Origin: Rhynchopus sp. YZ270_cl-10
Lineage: Eukaryota > Euglenozoa > Diplonemea > Diplonemida > Diplonemidae
Direction: 5' to 3'
Length of the DNA stretch: 64,000 bases
Assembly (NCBI GenBank): GCA_964035575.1
Contig: OZ037839.1
Coordinates: 1,253,220 to 1,317,219 of the forward strand
A program made the translations under genes and the position numbers. A model generated the notes under the pieces. It saw nothing but the letters and a program-made list of their open reading frames with translations. It ran no database searches and had not been told where the DNA came from. The first letter of the stretch is position 1, and every line of letters starts with the position of its first letter. Shown piece by piece: positions 10,901 to 21,400 of the stretch.

Positions 10901-12925
10901 TCGTTCCATCTTCATGTTAAAATCGAGCCCGGCGGCGTGGCGAAGGAGATCGGCAAGGTTGCGAAGGCTGCTGTGGAAGCCATTGGGAAGGCGGCGGTCG
11001 CGGTCTGGGACGGGCTGAAGAAGGGTGTGGAGGTTGCTGTCGCTGCAGTGAAGCACGTCTTCGCGACTGCGCTGAAGTACCTGGCGAAGGGGTTTGACGC
11101 TATGGTGCACGGTCTTGAGGATGTGGTGCACTTTTTGGAGAAGATCCCGATTTTGGGGGACCTTCTGAAGGACATTGGCCATGCGATATCTCAGGTGTGG
11201 AACTCTGCCTTTGGGTCAACGTCGTCGTCGCACATTGTGACAGAAAGCCACCGGAATGAGTATGGGTGTCGGTACCAGTATGTGCGGACGAAGACGTGCC
11301 ACCACTTTCTGTTCTTCACAACATCGTGCCACTACCACAACGGTGCGCGCTATGCTGACAAGCTGTGCATGGTGGAGGTGGGGATCAATGCGCAGAAGGT
11401 GCGTCTGCAGTCGCTCAAGGCACAGCTCCTGCAGGGCCACCTGAAGGCGTCGCAGGCACGCAACAAAGGGCTGCACGACTTTGTGAAGGGTGCAACCCTG
11501 CCCGACCCTGTCGTGGAGCCGTACGTGGCAGACTTCCCTATGCACGCGACGATGCCTGTAGAGTTTCCCGCAAAGGTGACGTTGCCGAAGCTGACCTCGA
11601 ATGGGATTGAGCATGGGCAAGCGATGCACTCCAGTGTGAAGCTTGATCTCAGCTCCGAGGATTCACTGCACGCAAGCAGCACGTCGGGCACAGCAGGGCT
11701 CGCCAAGCACGCCGCAACCTTCGTGTCCAACCATGAAGGCAACAGCGGTGAGATGTCCAGCTCCGAACGCTCGCGGATCCAACGTGAGATCTCCGAGGCG
11801 ATGCAAAAGCTGCAGGAATACGTCGGGGAGGAGGTCACGCTTGTCCGTCACCACATCAGCAGCCACAGCGAGGCTGCGCTTGGACGGGACGCAACCCTTC
11901 TGGCGGCGAACGTAACAGATGATGGTGATGGTGATGATGCTGATGCTGATGCTGAAGACTTCTTCCCTGTCCTGACACCACCTGTCCTCGCACACACCAA
12001 CCCCGTTTCCATCAGTGAGTGCACAGATGTTGATGAGGCTTTGGACGCACAGAAGCCACAGTTCGAATACATTGACAAACACTGCCGTGGCAAGGACGCC
12101 TTTGTGTTTCTTGCGGGGATTGAGATGGCCGACAGCTTCGACACCTGCCGCTATGCTGCGAAGGAGCAGGTCACGTGGCGCGGTGTGGATGCCTGCGGTG
12201 AGGAGGGTGTTCCGCTGACGACGACGCTGTACCGCACGCACACTGCGCCTGTCTTTGTGCAGGTCCCTGGCCTGTACACTGCGGCGTCTCTTACGGAGGA
12301 CGTTTCGCCCCGTGTTGCTGGGCAGGCTGGTGCATACTCCCCTTGCGGCAATGATGTGGACATCAGCTACACAGACAGCACAGTGCGGCAAGGGGTGGGA
12401 GCGTTCTGGGTCTTGGAGAGGACATGGACTGCATCGCTGCGCCTGCCTGGCTGCAGCGAGGTTCCGTCCGTCTCGCAGACACAGACGATTGTCATTGGCA
12501 TGTCCGGGGCCGTGGCCGCCTCTGTACCGCAGCTGCGTCTTGGGGATGCCAGTGCGAACACACCGGTGCGTGTGGCCTTCCGTTCTGGGGGCTACCTCGA
12601 GCTGGAAGACAGCGTGGTGCACGCAGTGTGGTGCATGAAGCAGGGTGGCGATGTGTGGGGTTTCAGCAGTGGTGGCTGTCATCTGGGTGTGGGTGACGGT
12701 GGGCGTCTTGTTTGTGTGGGTGGTGACGACGCAGGTGCCAAGATAGTGCTGGCAGAGGGAGGGCGCAAAGACATGGGCGGTGCCACTGCCGAGTTTCTGC
12801 ACATGCAGGTGGGTGAATGGTGCGTAGGAGTGGACCCTTCAACAGCAGTCGTGGCGCTGATGTCGTGCACCAGCCCGCACAGCGACCTCTCTCTTGAAGT
12901 GCAGGACAAAGTGGGGTCGTGCTGA
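7907..12925 (+). CDS. Large secreted protein of 1672 residues, function unknown
   Basis: One uninterrupted frame with an N-terminal signal peptide (MLKTTCTLLLVLCVTGEV). Residues ~20-130 are helical. About 215-224 is a Lys/Thr run. A long region to ~1000 is rich in beta-strand patterns, amphipathic and Gly/Asp-rich. Residues ~1006-1103 are Ala/Lys/Val-rich amphipathic helix. About 1119-1160 is a Cys/aromatic motif with five cysteines. About 1341-1355 is an Asp-rich run. Around 1480-1540 a segment with CGNDVDISYTDS and LERTWTAS resembles the HYR-like Ig folds of adhesins; the last ~130 residues could be a small beta-rich lectin-like domain. Codon use is GC-rich at third positions, as in the other intact genes. 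A cell-surface or extracellular structural role is inference; I do not recognise a named family. Confidence 0.85.
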   Translation: MLKTTCTLLLVLCVTGEVPPPSSNEPFEYSSFSDTFSDVVESYKARAVHAVSDDVAKYMDSIGVTAVVHDVLESHTAQYLNKTAEGIEAMIAHLSSTDMPRLESRISGLEESLSGTLSALAGLTDAVKHAGTFVNADRSGEAQSGTIGDVVVVTAGLGLKAAGTKVVVGGEEVAASASAGFHFQFGVDVATGKDAVVALGGGASVGMGVEDTTTTTKTKTKTKTDTGLLERLDADLDATLSVDFTSSTAAVSGFAYKVSIRLPSFTHIKSIHVHLRHPNWGCLSVNPKAMFEPTMIGWGMTLYEGAPSGLLSGAKGLWAELKLAAAEVAALKGSAWGKGTYMIGDSLTLGTASIPKFDSAACWVGHSSTHNAAGVVVHDAVGKVTDMVAFLEATETMVLKAHYTVPFCLGSCSGKVSTASSISGNATLKFTDDHDGGEVDIYVDGVTFGGTASVLAATLPTAAKNVFLGMLTPISHLGLGASSIKVVVTKETAKLTAAGSPALPTDTKSSAFEAVLRTISDAEVEIKASKSSEVATFELDIGTKPTDGSKIAIRSEDGKEGFTLFAKAATSGELDVGVSLPVRLCVEHCGTSSARFLYLLGDLEVSLSGEEQVVEGGLVMDGWWSEAFGIPFVNIADIKLGLAMNLETMVPTKLDIGGTVCLGTWSDCEHKTGTYIEARAYVGLDIDAPEKSYYITMVSKLTVGEIFGLIGEYSPFVKKLDIARNAPFLAESGIYPFSPDAACSTTATATDTPPASVDLSCYAYMSFNGEGSAKTISFRDGDVVIPNGIAFSGKIDFFGWKFGVQASVSESAFDIKAEMDKVDIKIGATSIIEIGKYLDGSEVKGGATFHVAADSKKGDILVGVYGAFSIPVLRSYGELQLTLDKSTFRFETDMHLFDGALTSKTLVEWNWDLTYFKAELSDISFADIIVVKDVHFSYDEKASSVDFGVKISVLRLISIAAELRITGNTIAFDVSADLALIAIDVSGTAQIATPFSDSSFHLHVKIEPGGVAKEIGKVAKAAVEAIGKAAVAVWDGLKKGVEVAVAAVKHVFATALKYLAKGFDAMVHGLEDVVHFLEKIPILGDLLKDIGHAISQVWNSAFGSTSSSHIVTESHRNEYGCRYQYVRTKTCHHFLFFTTSCHYHNGARYADKLCMVEVGINAQKVRLQSLKAQLLQGHLKASQARNKGLHDFVKGATLPDPVVEPYVADFPMHATMPVEFPAKVTLPKLTSNGIEHGQAMHSSVKLDLSSEDSLHASSTSGTAGLAKHAATFVSNHEGNSGEMSSSERSRIQREISEAMQKLQEYVGEEVTLVRHHISSHSEAALGRDATLLAANVTDDGDGDDADADAEDFFPVLTPPVLAHTNPVSISECTDVDEALDAQKPQFEYIDKHCRGKDAFVFLAGIEMADSFDTCRYAAKEQVTWRGVDACGEEGVPLTTTLYRTHTAPVFVQVPGLYTAASLTEDVSPRVAGQAGAYSPCGNDVDISYTDSTVRQGVGAFWVLERTWTASLRLPGCSEVPSVSQTQTIVIGMSGAVAASVPQLRLGDASANTPVRVAFRSGGYLELEDSVVHAVWCMKQGGDVWGFSSGGCHLGVGDGGRLVCVGGDDAGAKIVLAEGGRKDMGGATAEFLHMQVGEWCVGVDPSTAVVALMSCTSPHSDLSLEVQDKVGSC

Positions 12926-13349
12926 TGGAACCATTTACTTTGAAACACATGTCAAATAAATAGAGGTGGGTGAAAATACATAAAACGTTGAGTCAAGGAT
13001 TGCAGACAAGCCTTTGAGTGCAATAGCCTTGGGATGAGATTTGGGTATACATCTCGGTTGTCTCACTAATACAACAATGTTCTTTTCTTTTCTTTTTTAT
13101 TTTTTTGCAAAATAAAAGCAACACGCAGCGTTCAATGTACAGAATCTGTTTTAGTTTTAAATAAACAGGTGCTTGTAGACATTCAAAACGCGTCTATTTT
13201 TTCTTTTCCTTTTTCCTTTTTCAAGAAAGGGGTCGCAAGAAACCGCTTTCTTTGTCTTTTATTTTGCTCCTTTTTTATTTTTTTTTTTGTGAGTTTGGGT
13301 ACATTTAGTGCACCCTATTATACCTTCTATTCAGTAGAATAGAAAGTAT
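12926..13349. other. 3' flank: polyadenylation-like signals and a shared downstream motif
   Basis: AATAAA occurs ~30 bases after the stop. At ~13047-13074 a CTCACTAATACAACAA motif resembles one found at similar distance after the stops at 51041 and 54091. The rest is A/T-rich. Confidence 0.45.
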
Positions 13350-13817
13350 ATAATAACTATTTATTCGAGTGAAATAAGAACCATTTTATTTCACGCGCCA
13401 CTAAAAAGGTGCCCGAGTGCGTTATTTCCCGAGCGAAGCGAGGGGAATAAGAGTCACGAGGGTGCCTTTTTAGTGGCAAGTGCAAGAAAATGTTCTTATT
13501 TCACTCAATATGTAATTTTATTCCACAAGTGAAAAACGTATTTATGGTCGTAACTGGCCTAAACGTTGAGCCTAGCACCCACTTTTCACTTTCACGCTTT
13601 TTGGGGTAAAATCACGAACAAAAACAGCGTGAAAAAAAAAATATTTTATTTGCAAAGGCATTTTGCAGGCATTTTTTTTTTTTTTTCACTCCGTGATATT
13701 TTATTTCACTCTCCGGGTTACCCTAGTGCAATTTGCGTGAAATAAAACGAATCTTATTTCACTCACTTTTTAGGCCAGTTACGACCATAAAACGTTTTTC
13801 ACGCGTGGTATAAAATA
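13350..13817 (+). mobile_element. Nested foldback element, copy 1
   Basis: Two consecutive long hairpins make up the element. The first (about 13370-13505) pairs GTGAAATAAGAAC and CCACTAAAAAGGTGCC with their complements around a CGAGCGAAGCGAGG loop. The second (about 13524-13808) pairs GGTCGTAACTGGCCTAAA with its complement. An inverted, partly diverged copy lies at 31818-32408. No transposase frame is present in this copy. Confidence 0.65.
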
Positions 13818-13839
13818 ATTTTTTACGTTTTTCCCCCCC

Positions 13840-13935
13840 TTTTCTTTTCTTTTCTTTTCTTTTAAGGTGACTAAGCATGAGAGACTTAGGATCATCTTAT
13901 AAACTTTTCTTTTCTTTTCTTTTCTTTCCCCCCCT
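13840..13935 (+). other. Hairpin between TTTTC arrays
   Basis: Between two (TTTTC)n arrays, 13864-13898 can form a 12-bp stem, AAGGTGA-CTAAG against CTTAG-GA-TCATCTT, with a two-base bulge. A relative at 14301-14336 keeps the stem and bulge through paired changes; a weaker one is at 60041-60078. Role unknown. Confidence 0.45.
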
Positions 13936-14641
13936 TTTTTTTTGATAACGTAGTTGTAAAAGTCATCACACCATTGTCACATCAGTGGCGCATAGGTGCA
14001 TGAGTGGTGTCTTTGCATCGTTCAGATATCCCGCCTCGCAGAGGAAGCGCACCACATCTACCTCATGGCGCTGCATCAGCAGCCCCAGGTTTGTCCTAGG
14101 GGGGTTGGTGCGCGGGATTGTGGGGTTGCTGCATCAGGAGATGATATGGCGGAGCGAAGCCTCGTGGTGCATCGTGGGCAGTACGCAGTCCTGTCCGGGT
14201 GCAGGCACCCCCCCTTTTTTTGAATTTCAGTTTTTTTTTTGCATTTATTGTGTCAGCCTGTACAACAGTTGTATTGAAATCCCCTGCACACTATTGTTTA
14301 AAGGTGACGAAGCAAATATTATGCTTGGGATTATCTTACAATTTTTTTTTTATTGTCTTTTCACCCCCTCATTGGATCAGCAGCATTCAAAAATAGTTGC
14401 TTGCAGGCGCTGTGTGGAGACACATCGCCTCGATCCCCCACCTCTTATATCTCTCCCCTTCCCTTCCTCCCCTTCCTCCCCCTCCCGGGAAGACACATTA
14501 CAATTTCTACTTTATCTTTCTTTTCAAATAAACCCCTCCCGGGAAGTTCCTCATTTCTCCTTCTCCCTTTTTCTTTCTTTTCTTCAGTTTTCTTCAGACC
14601 CAATGTTGGACATGCCCTTGCATGCCAATCCTTTTCCCCGC

Positions 14642-14681
<40 letters not shown>

Positions 14682-15320
14682 TTCTGTCGGCCAGAGGCTT
14701 TTATCCTAGGAGACCTATTGCGGTTAACGGTAGTGTTGCTGAGTCTTAACGAGCAGTGGTATAAACTACAGTTCGGACTTTTTGCTGAGATGTAAATCAC
14801 AAAATGGATTGTAGGACTGCATGGTTGGGGTGTCCACCCCCCTACAGCCGGTCATACCAAGGTACACTGTTCATGAGATGGCTTTTGTGTTTTGACACTA
14901 CTGTTTGCTCGATTTTTTGGTCTTAGATAGAAGCTTCCTGCGGCTGAGGTAGTCAAAATGGGAGAGTATTGTGAGTAATACCGATATTAACCCAGAATAT
15001 GTATTACACACCTTACGCACATACAAACTAGTGTTTTTTTTTTTTTAACAGGCGGGCTTAATCTTCAACGTTTCTTCCTCATTATGTAAAGAGAAAAAAA
15101 AATGCCTGCTACAGTAGTCTTTGATTAACGCAAACTTTCGCCCAAATTAGCGACTCAGGGTTTGTACTCCTCCTCTGTTGCCTCTCACACACTACGAAAC
15201 GGGCAGAGGATCCTTACCGGACATATTATATGGGATTCATCCTTGGTGTTTGCAATGATCTCCGTTCCTCTGATGAGTGGAAGCGGGAGTAGCACATTAT
15301 CAGATGCAAACCCACGGAAA
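13936..15320. other. Gene-poor interval with short repeats
   Basis: It holds the second hairpin (14301-14336), pyrimidine-rich tracts, and at 14798-14897 one copy of a ~95-bp element starting ATGGATTGTAGGACTGCATG. No protein-like frame was found; an open frame at 13985-14749 has atypical, pyrimidine-driven composition. Confidence 0.5.
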
Positions 15321-15390
15321 AAATGGATTGTAGGACTGCATGGTTGGGGTGTCCAACACGGTCATTACGAGAAGGCTTTTGTATTTTAAA
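15321..15390 (+). repeat. GGATTGTAGGACTGCATGG element, copy 2
   Basis: It shares ATGGATTGTAGGACTGCATG and a downstream GGCTTTTGTATTT motif with 14798-14897 and 50113-50200. Here it directly precedes the poly-T/CAG acceptor (ending 15421) of the helicase gene; at 50113 it precedes the last acceptor of PKAR. Confidence 0.6.
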
Positions 15391-15456
15391 TCCAACTTTT
15401 TTTTTTTCACCTCCCTCTCAGCACCCCCCCTTTCTGCACCTCTCCCTTTGTTACAC

Positions 15457-18400
15457 ATGGCAACACGGCATCGTACTGCCGATGTCGTAACGTCCGAGAC
15501 GAAGAGCACGGGGTTCCGCAGCCTGCCTTTGAGTGATGCAGTGAAGGAGGGGTTGGGGCTGGCGGGGTACACTCACCCGACGCCCATCCAACTGAAGGCA
15601 ATCCCGATAGGTCTCCTTGGCGTGGACATGGTAGTGAAGTCAAAGGCGGGTACGGGGAAGACTCTCATCTTTGCTGTGCTTGCGTTAGAAGCTGTGGACA
15701 CAAAGAGCGCGCTCCCGCAGTCTATTACAATAACCTCCACGCGAGAGATCGCACTGCAAATCGCGAGCGTCATCGAGAAGGTCGGGAGCAACACGCCAGG
15801 CCTCGCTTGCCACACCTTCATTGGGGGCACCGCGCTTCGCGAGGACAAAACAAAGCTCAAAAAATGCCACATCGCTGTCGGCTCTCCAGGGCGCATCAAC
15901 GGCCTCATTGAGCAGTCTCTGCTCTTCACCAGTATGCACACACACCCTCCCCCTCTCCTTCCTCTACAGGATTTTTTTTTATTCCTGGTAGCAATTATTG
16001 CACGGAATACTTTACGTATACACGGCAGCCATCAAGACCAAGACTCTTTAGGTTACTCTTCCTCCTGGTGATCAGACATTACATCCAGTAAGGACAGAGA
16101 AAGGAATAAGAAAAAAGAAAAAAAAAACTTTTGTATTTTGTGTATTCCCGAAACAAAAAACTGAAGTAGAAGGTACCAAATGTTCACACGAACATCGGTT
16201 TCACGATATTCACCCACCATTTAAAGGGAAATCACTGAAGATGTCCACCCTTTTGAATACAACTGTATGATTCTTAGGACTGAAACAGGGTTAATATCAG
16301 AAACCAATCTACTGAAGTTTCAACTTGTGCACGAAGCATTTTACTTTTCTTTTCTACGTTTTGCAAAACACACACCATAAAAGGAAAGATGGGACCATTT
16401 TTGTTGATCCCTCACCATATACTATCAATTTATTGATTGCATATGATGAAAATACTTTTTATTTACAAGTGCCTCCAGACATGCTGTGAAAAACTGAGAG
16501 TATGTTGCGGAATGGTCTCTAGTACATTAGCCCTAAAAAGCTAAACACATAGTGCAAACTAGTTTATATTTATAGATATATTCTACTGCTGCACTATGCT
16601 TTGTTTACTCATAATTACAAAGGAGTTAACAGAAAGTCGAAGCACACAATACAGCTGTCCTGTGAACTTCGCACTACACCCCACCCCCTCCCTACCTCTT
16701 TGAAACAGTCAAAAAAGAAATCAAAAAAAAAAAAAAAAAAAAAAAAAACAGCAGAAAAAGAGACCAGAGCTCGCGCTAAAGTCCATCCCTCATCCCGGGA
16801 TTTTTGGGGGTTTTGGTAGGAACGTTTTTTTTTTGCAGTACGGGGATTTCATTAAGAAACCAGAAGTTCTAATATTGTTGAGTAAGACCACCACATAGTG
16901 GACTTGCATATACATGTGACCCCGCCGTGGAACGCAATTGGCTCGGAAAGCCAAAAGAAAGAGGAGAAAAAAAGAAAAGGAAAAAAAAAAAAAAAAAGTT
17001 GGTTACCGTGCGCCTGCGGCGCTGCCTGTTCCCTTCCAGTTTCTACAGGCAAACACTTGCCCCCTTTACCTTACACTGACGGGTTTTGACCAAAACCAAG
17101 AACTTGTCCATTTCGGCAAATTGACCCCACCACAGAACGGACGAATTCCGGAAATGCAAATGCCGGTGTTTTCGCGCATTTTCATGTTGCAAGACGTCAG
17201 GATCAGGGAGAGAAAATCTGGTTGTGGGATTTACATTGGCCCTCTTTACCCACATGGATTTTGACCAAAACCAAAAAATTGGCCATTTCGGCAAAGTGAC
17301 CCCACCACAGCGCGGACGGATTCCGGAAATTCCAATCGCGGTATGTTTTGGGGCTGAAAACCCACTGATTTTCAGGAGAAAAATTGCTTCCAAATCTCGG
17401 AATTTTCCGAATTTTCCTGAAAATGACCCTTGTTTATGAGTATGGGTTCATATTTTGCGAAAATTTAAGTCACTAAAATTTTGTCCATTTTTCCGTATAT
17501 ACCCCACCACAAGCCGGGATTGGCCCGGAAATGCCACAAAACGGGGTTTCCGGGCCTCCCCAGCTAACCTTTTCGAGGAACGTTTTTCCGTACCCGAAAT
17601 CCATTTTTTCCCCATTTTTCCCCATAATTAGCGCGACCACTGAAAGAGACCAAAAAAAAAAATGATATAATAACAGGGAAGTTCCTAAGTGGGACCGAGA
17701 ACATGAAATTCTGGATTTTAGTTTTTTTTTCCTTTTTTTTTTTCCTTTTTTTCCTTAGGGGGCTTTCTTGTGGTTTCTGGTGGGTTTCACTGTAGGTGAC
17801 ACACCACCAGTGTGGTGAAATGGTCGAAACTCTCAAAAGCAAGAGTTTTCAGGGGGCAAGAAAAAAAAATTGACAACAAAATCCTTCACTGTCCAGGGCT
17901 GTACCCCCAATTTTTTTTTTGCCTGCGGCGCCATTTTTCATTTTTTGCTCTGCAAAAAAGGGTTCGTTGGAAGCTAGATTTTTACACTGTACTCAAATTT
18001 TTTTGCCTGCGGCGCCATTTATATTATTTTTTGCTCCGCAAAAAGAGAAGTGCAACGCCTCACCGTTCATCGGCGGAAGCACTGGTTCCACGGGTTATCG
18101 AACCCCAGAGAGCACTTCATTGGCATGCACGCGGTTACCGCGAGGGAGCGTGTATGCAGGTACAAAATCACTGCCCCATCCAAATAATATTCCCAACGTC
18201 TTTGGGGATCCCCTTGCATTTTGCAGCCAAAAATGCAACTAGACCAAAGCAAAAAGTTCCGCGCGAGTGTAGCGCGCCCGGGTTTGGGACCCCTTTTTGA
18301 ATTTCGAGGGGCGGTTAAAGTGGGCCCAGAATCACAGTTCTGACACTCATTTAGCATTGTGAGCAACTCACTAGTGGTCGTAACCAAAATTTGTATCAAT

Positions 18401-21400
18401 CAAGAACTTGTCCATTTTCTCGAAATGACCCCACTACAGTGAGGGTAGAGCTCGGAAAGCCCGAAAAAGGGCAAAAAACCCCACCCAAAAAAAGGAAAAA
18501 AACGGGAACATAAATCCAGAATTTTGCTGTTTTTTCCGAGAACAAGGAACAACCCTGTATAATAACAAGGGAGAGCAAGTAGGTTATTTAAAGTAGGTTG
18601 ACGACACCGAAACCCCAATAAAAAAAATGTGTCCGTTTATGGTGTCAACGTTAAAGACTACCAGAAGCAGCTCAGTGCATTCTGAAAAAAATAAGCGAGC
18701 GATTCTAGGCTATATATGTTCATGAAGCCAATGAATCTAGATAAAGGTCCTATTTCAAAGAATTCCCACAAACAAACACCACTTTTATTTTTACTTTTTT
18801 TCAACAAACCAAATAAAAAGAAAAAAAAACTCTTTTTCACCACTGGAAGGGACTAGACCTCGTACTTGACCCTTTCAGTGAGACGTCAGACCAATGTATT
18901 ACATTGCCACACCCTGGGTAAGCTGTGCAGTCTGTAGGCCTACTACAAAAACCGCAAAACTTTGGAAAAAAAAAAGAACGAAGATAATAGGTATATCGCA
19001 GTAGTAATTTGGTCGTGGTTTACCAATGGTAATGTCCACGACGCAGTTTATATGGTTGTACTCAACGCGTACTATGTCACTAGTGATGAGTATTTTTCTC
19101 GCAGGAGCGATTTGGTCTTGGTGGGCATCTTAGCTTTCCCATTTTTAAAGGGACAATAGCCTTGAGACTAAGACTCCAGGACACATATTAAATTGTTTGC
19201 AATGCACGTTTTGCTATCTCTTTGTACTACTCTAGTCTTTGTGTAGGTGTTTCAATACAATGGACAATGGATGATTAAACTGGTTTTAATCATTGCTTGG
19301 ACGGCGAACTACTAAGTCCAGAAAATTCAGTATGTTTTTCACTTTTCTATTTTTTACTTTTATTTTATTTCTCTTTCTTGTGTGTTTGCTGAGGTTTTCT
19401 ATCTGATACACAGACAGGATGTGTTGGTATTTGTTTGGATTGGTAGCAATTATTGCACGGAATACTTTACGTATACACGGCAGCCATCAAGACCAAGACT
19501 CTTTAGGTTACTCTTCCTCCTGGTGATCAGACATTACATCCAGTAAGGACAGAGAAAGGAATAAGAAAAAAGAAAAAAAAACTTTTGTATTTTGTGTATT
19601 CCCGAAACAAAAAACTGAAGTAGAAGGTACCAAATGTTCACACGAACATCGGTTTCACGATATTCACCCACCATTTAAAGGGAAATCACTGAAGATGTCC
19701 ACCCTTTTGAATACAACTGTATGATTCTTAGGACTGAAACAGGGTTAATATCAGAAACCAATCTACTGAAGTTTCAACTTGTGCACGAAGCATTTTACTT
19801 TTCTTTTCTACGTTTTGCAAAACACACAACATAAAAAGAAAGATGGGACCATTTTTGTTGATCCCTCACCATATACTGTCAATTTATTGATTGCATATGA
19901 TGAAAATACTTTATTCCTGCGAAGCTTGCTTTAAAGGAATAGTATTACCGGTACGGTCGTCAATCATCCCTCAAACAGGAGGATTGTGCAATCAACGAAA
20001 ACAACTTTAGTTACCTACCGATCCTACTATCTTGTTAATTGCACCTTTTTTCAGAAGGTAATCAGGTTCCCTACAAGCTTAGGGTCGAATTATTAAATTT
20101 TCTTTTTATCCTCATGAGCCCAAACCTGCAAATCAATCATAATTACGGTGAGAACAGACGTTTCATCTCTCCCTCCACTCCACCTCTGCACCTCTGCACC
20201 TCTGCACACCTGAACAGACAAAGTCAAGCAGTTCTTCTTAGACGAGGTCGACGCACTGCTGATGGGGACAGACACTACTGGTGTGATAAACACGATCTAC
20301 CGGACACTGCCGGAACGCAAGCAGGTGTGCACGTTTTCGGCGACGTACACACCTGCGCTGATGGAGACCCTGCACACCTACATGCGCACACCACGCACCG
20401 TGTCGATCGAGGACCCCAAGGTCTCGCTGCGTGGCGTCTCGGAATACTTCAAGGTCCTGCCGCAACCCGCTGCGCAATGTGTCGAGGACACTGCAACAGA
20501 AGTGCTCCGTGTCCTGAACCACGTGCCGTTCACACAGTGTATCATCTTCTTCAACGACTTCGACGCATGCCAAGCACTGACCCGTGCACTCTGTAACAAA
20601 GGCATCGCTGCGAGCTGCATCAGCGCCAAGTTAGAGCAAAGAGATCGGTATGATTAGGGTCTAAGGGGGAGGCTGTTTTACGGTAAGTGGCACAATGCAA
20701 TCATTGGTGCACTGCACGCCGTGTTGGCATTGCATTGCCAGCCTCAGCTATTTTGCCTTCTGCAGGGTACTTCTGACTGCATCCTGTTGGGTGCATGCAT
20801 AGACGTTGGCTGCGTTGGCTGCGTTGGCTGCGTTGGCTGCGTTGGCTGCGTTGGCTGCGTTGGCTACGTTGGCTGCGTTGGCTACGTTTTGTTATCATTA
20901 ATATTTATTGCCGTCCTAGTGTGGGCTGTATGTCTTCTTTGTGGAGTTTGTGTTGTAAGGTGACAGCGAGGCGTAGTGAGGACCATATGTGAGGATGCAA
21001 CCATACGCAGCATCCCCTGCGAGCATATATGTACACACACACACACCACTCCCCATTCCCACTACAGCACCGATGTTATCAAAAAGTTTGCAGCGTTCAA
21101 TTTGCGTGTTTTGGTGTCGTCTGACTTGACGTCGCGGGGTATTGACATGACGAAGGTGAACCTGGTGCTCTCGCTTGATGTGCCGCAGCAGGGCGAGACG
21201 TACATGCACCGTATTGGGCGTACGGGCCGCTACGGGTCGCTTGGTCTCTCCATCGCGCTCGTCACTAAAGCAGAACGTGATATGCTCCGCAAGGTGCGCA
21301 AAGACGTCGACGCCGACTCGCCTCTCCAGCACCTCCCCACGGACCTCAGCACACTCGGCAACGCGCATATGTCCGGTGTCCTCACGGGCGAGGAGGAAAT

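Larger units (their letters stand above)
15986..19912 (+). mobile_element. LTR-retrotransposon-like insertion without coding region, in DDX20 intron 1
   Basis: Direct terminal repeats of ~472 bp (15986-16458 and 19441-19912) begin TGGTAGCAATT and end AATACTTT. The element is flanked by ATTCC on both sides (15981-15985 and 19913-19917; the match can be extended to TTATTCCTG). The repeats are almost identical, so the insertion is young. I see no gag, pol or other coding region, so it is a non-autonomous derivative if it is an LTR element. The repeat ends lack the usual CA, so the class is provisional. A hAT element is inserted within it. Confidence 0.5.

Noticed and set aside
11663-12802. Minus-strand open frame of ~380 codons
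   Set aside because: Same reason: antisense to the 3' part of the secreted-protein gene, His/Arg-rich and without domain signals.
13985-14749. 254-codon + strand frame
   Set aside because: Composition (Phe/Ser/Pro from pyrimidine tracts) is not protein-like, it spans homopolymers and a repeat hairpin, and it has no acceptor.
14798-14897. Spliced-leader RNA gene
   Set aside because: The repeated ATGGATTGTAGG element has no recognisable donor-plus-Sm-site arrangement and lies before acceptors; a repeat is simpler.
15932-16071. Extension of DDX20 exon 1 to a stop at 16071
   Set aside because: The helicase similarity stops at 15931, a GTATGC donor follows, and the extra codons read into the LTR-like insertion.
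17812-18300. 162-codon frame repeated at 22213-22701
   Set aside because: It lies within the 884-bp hAT copies, is Phe/Lys-rich from homopolymers, and has no transposase motif.
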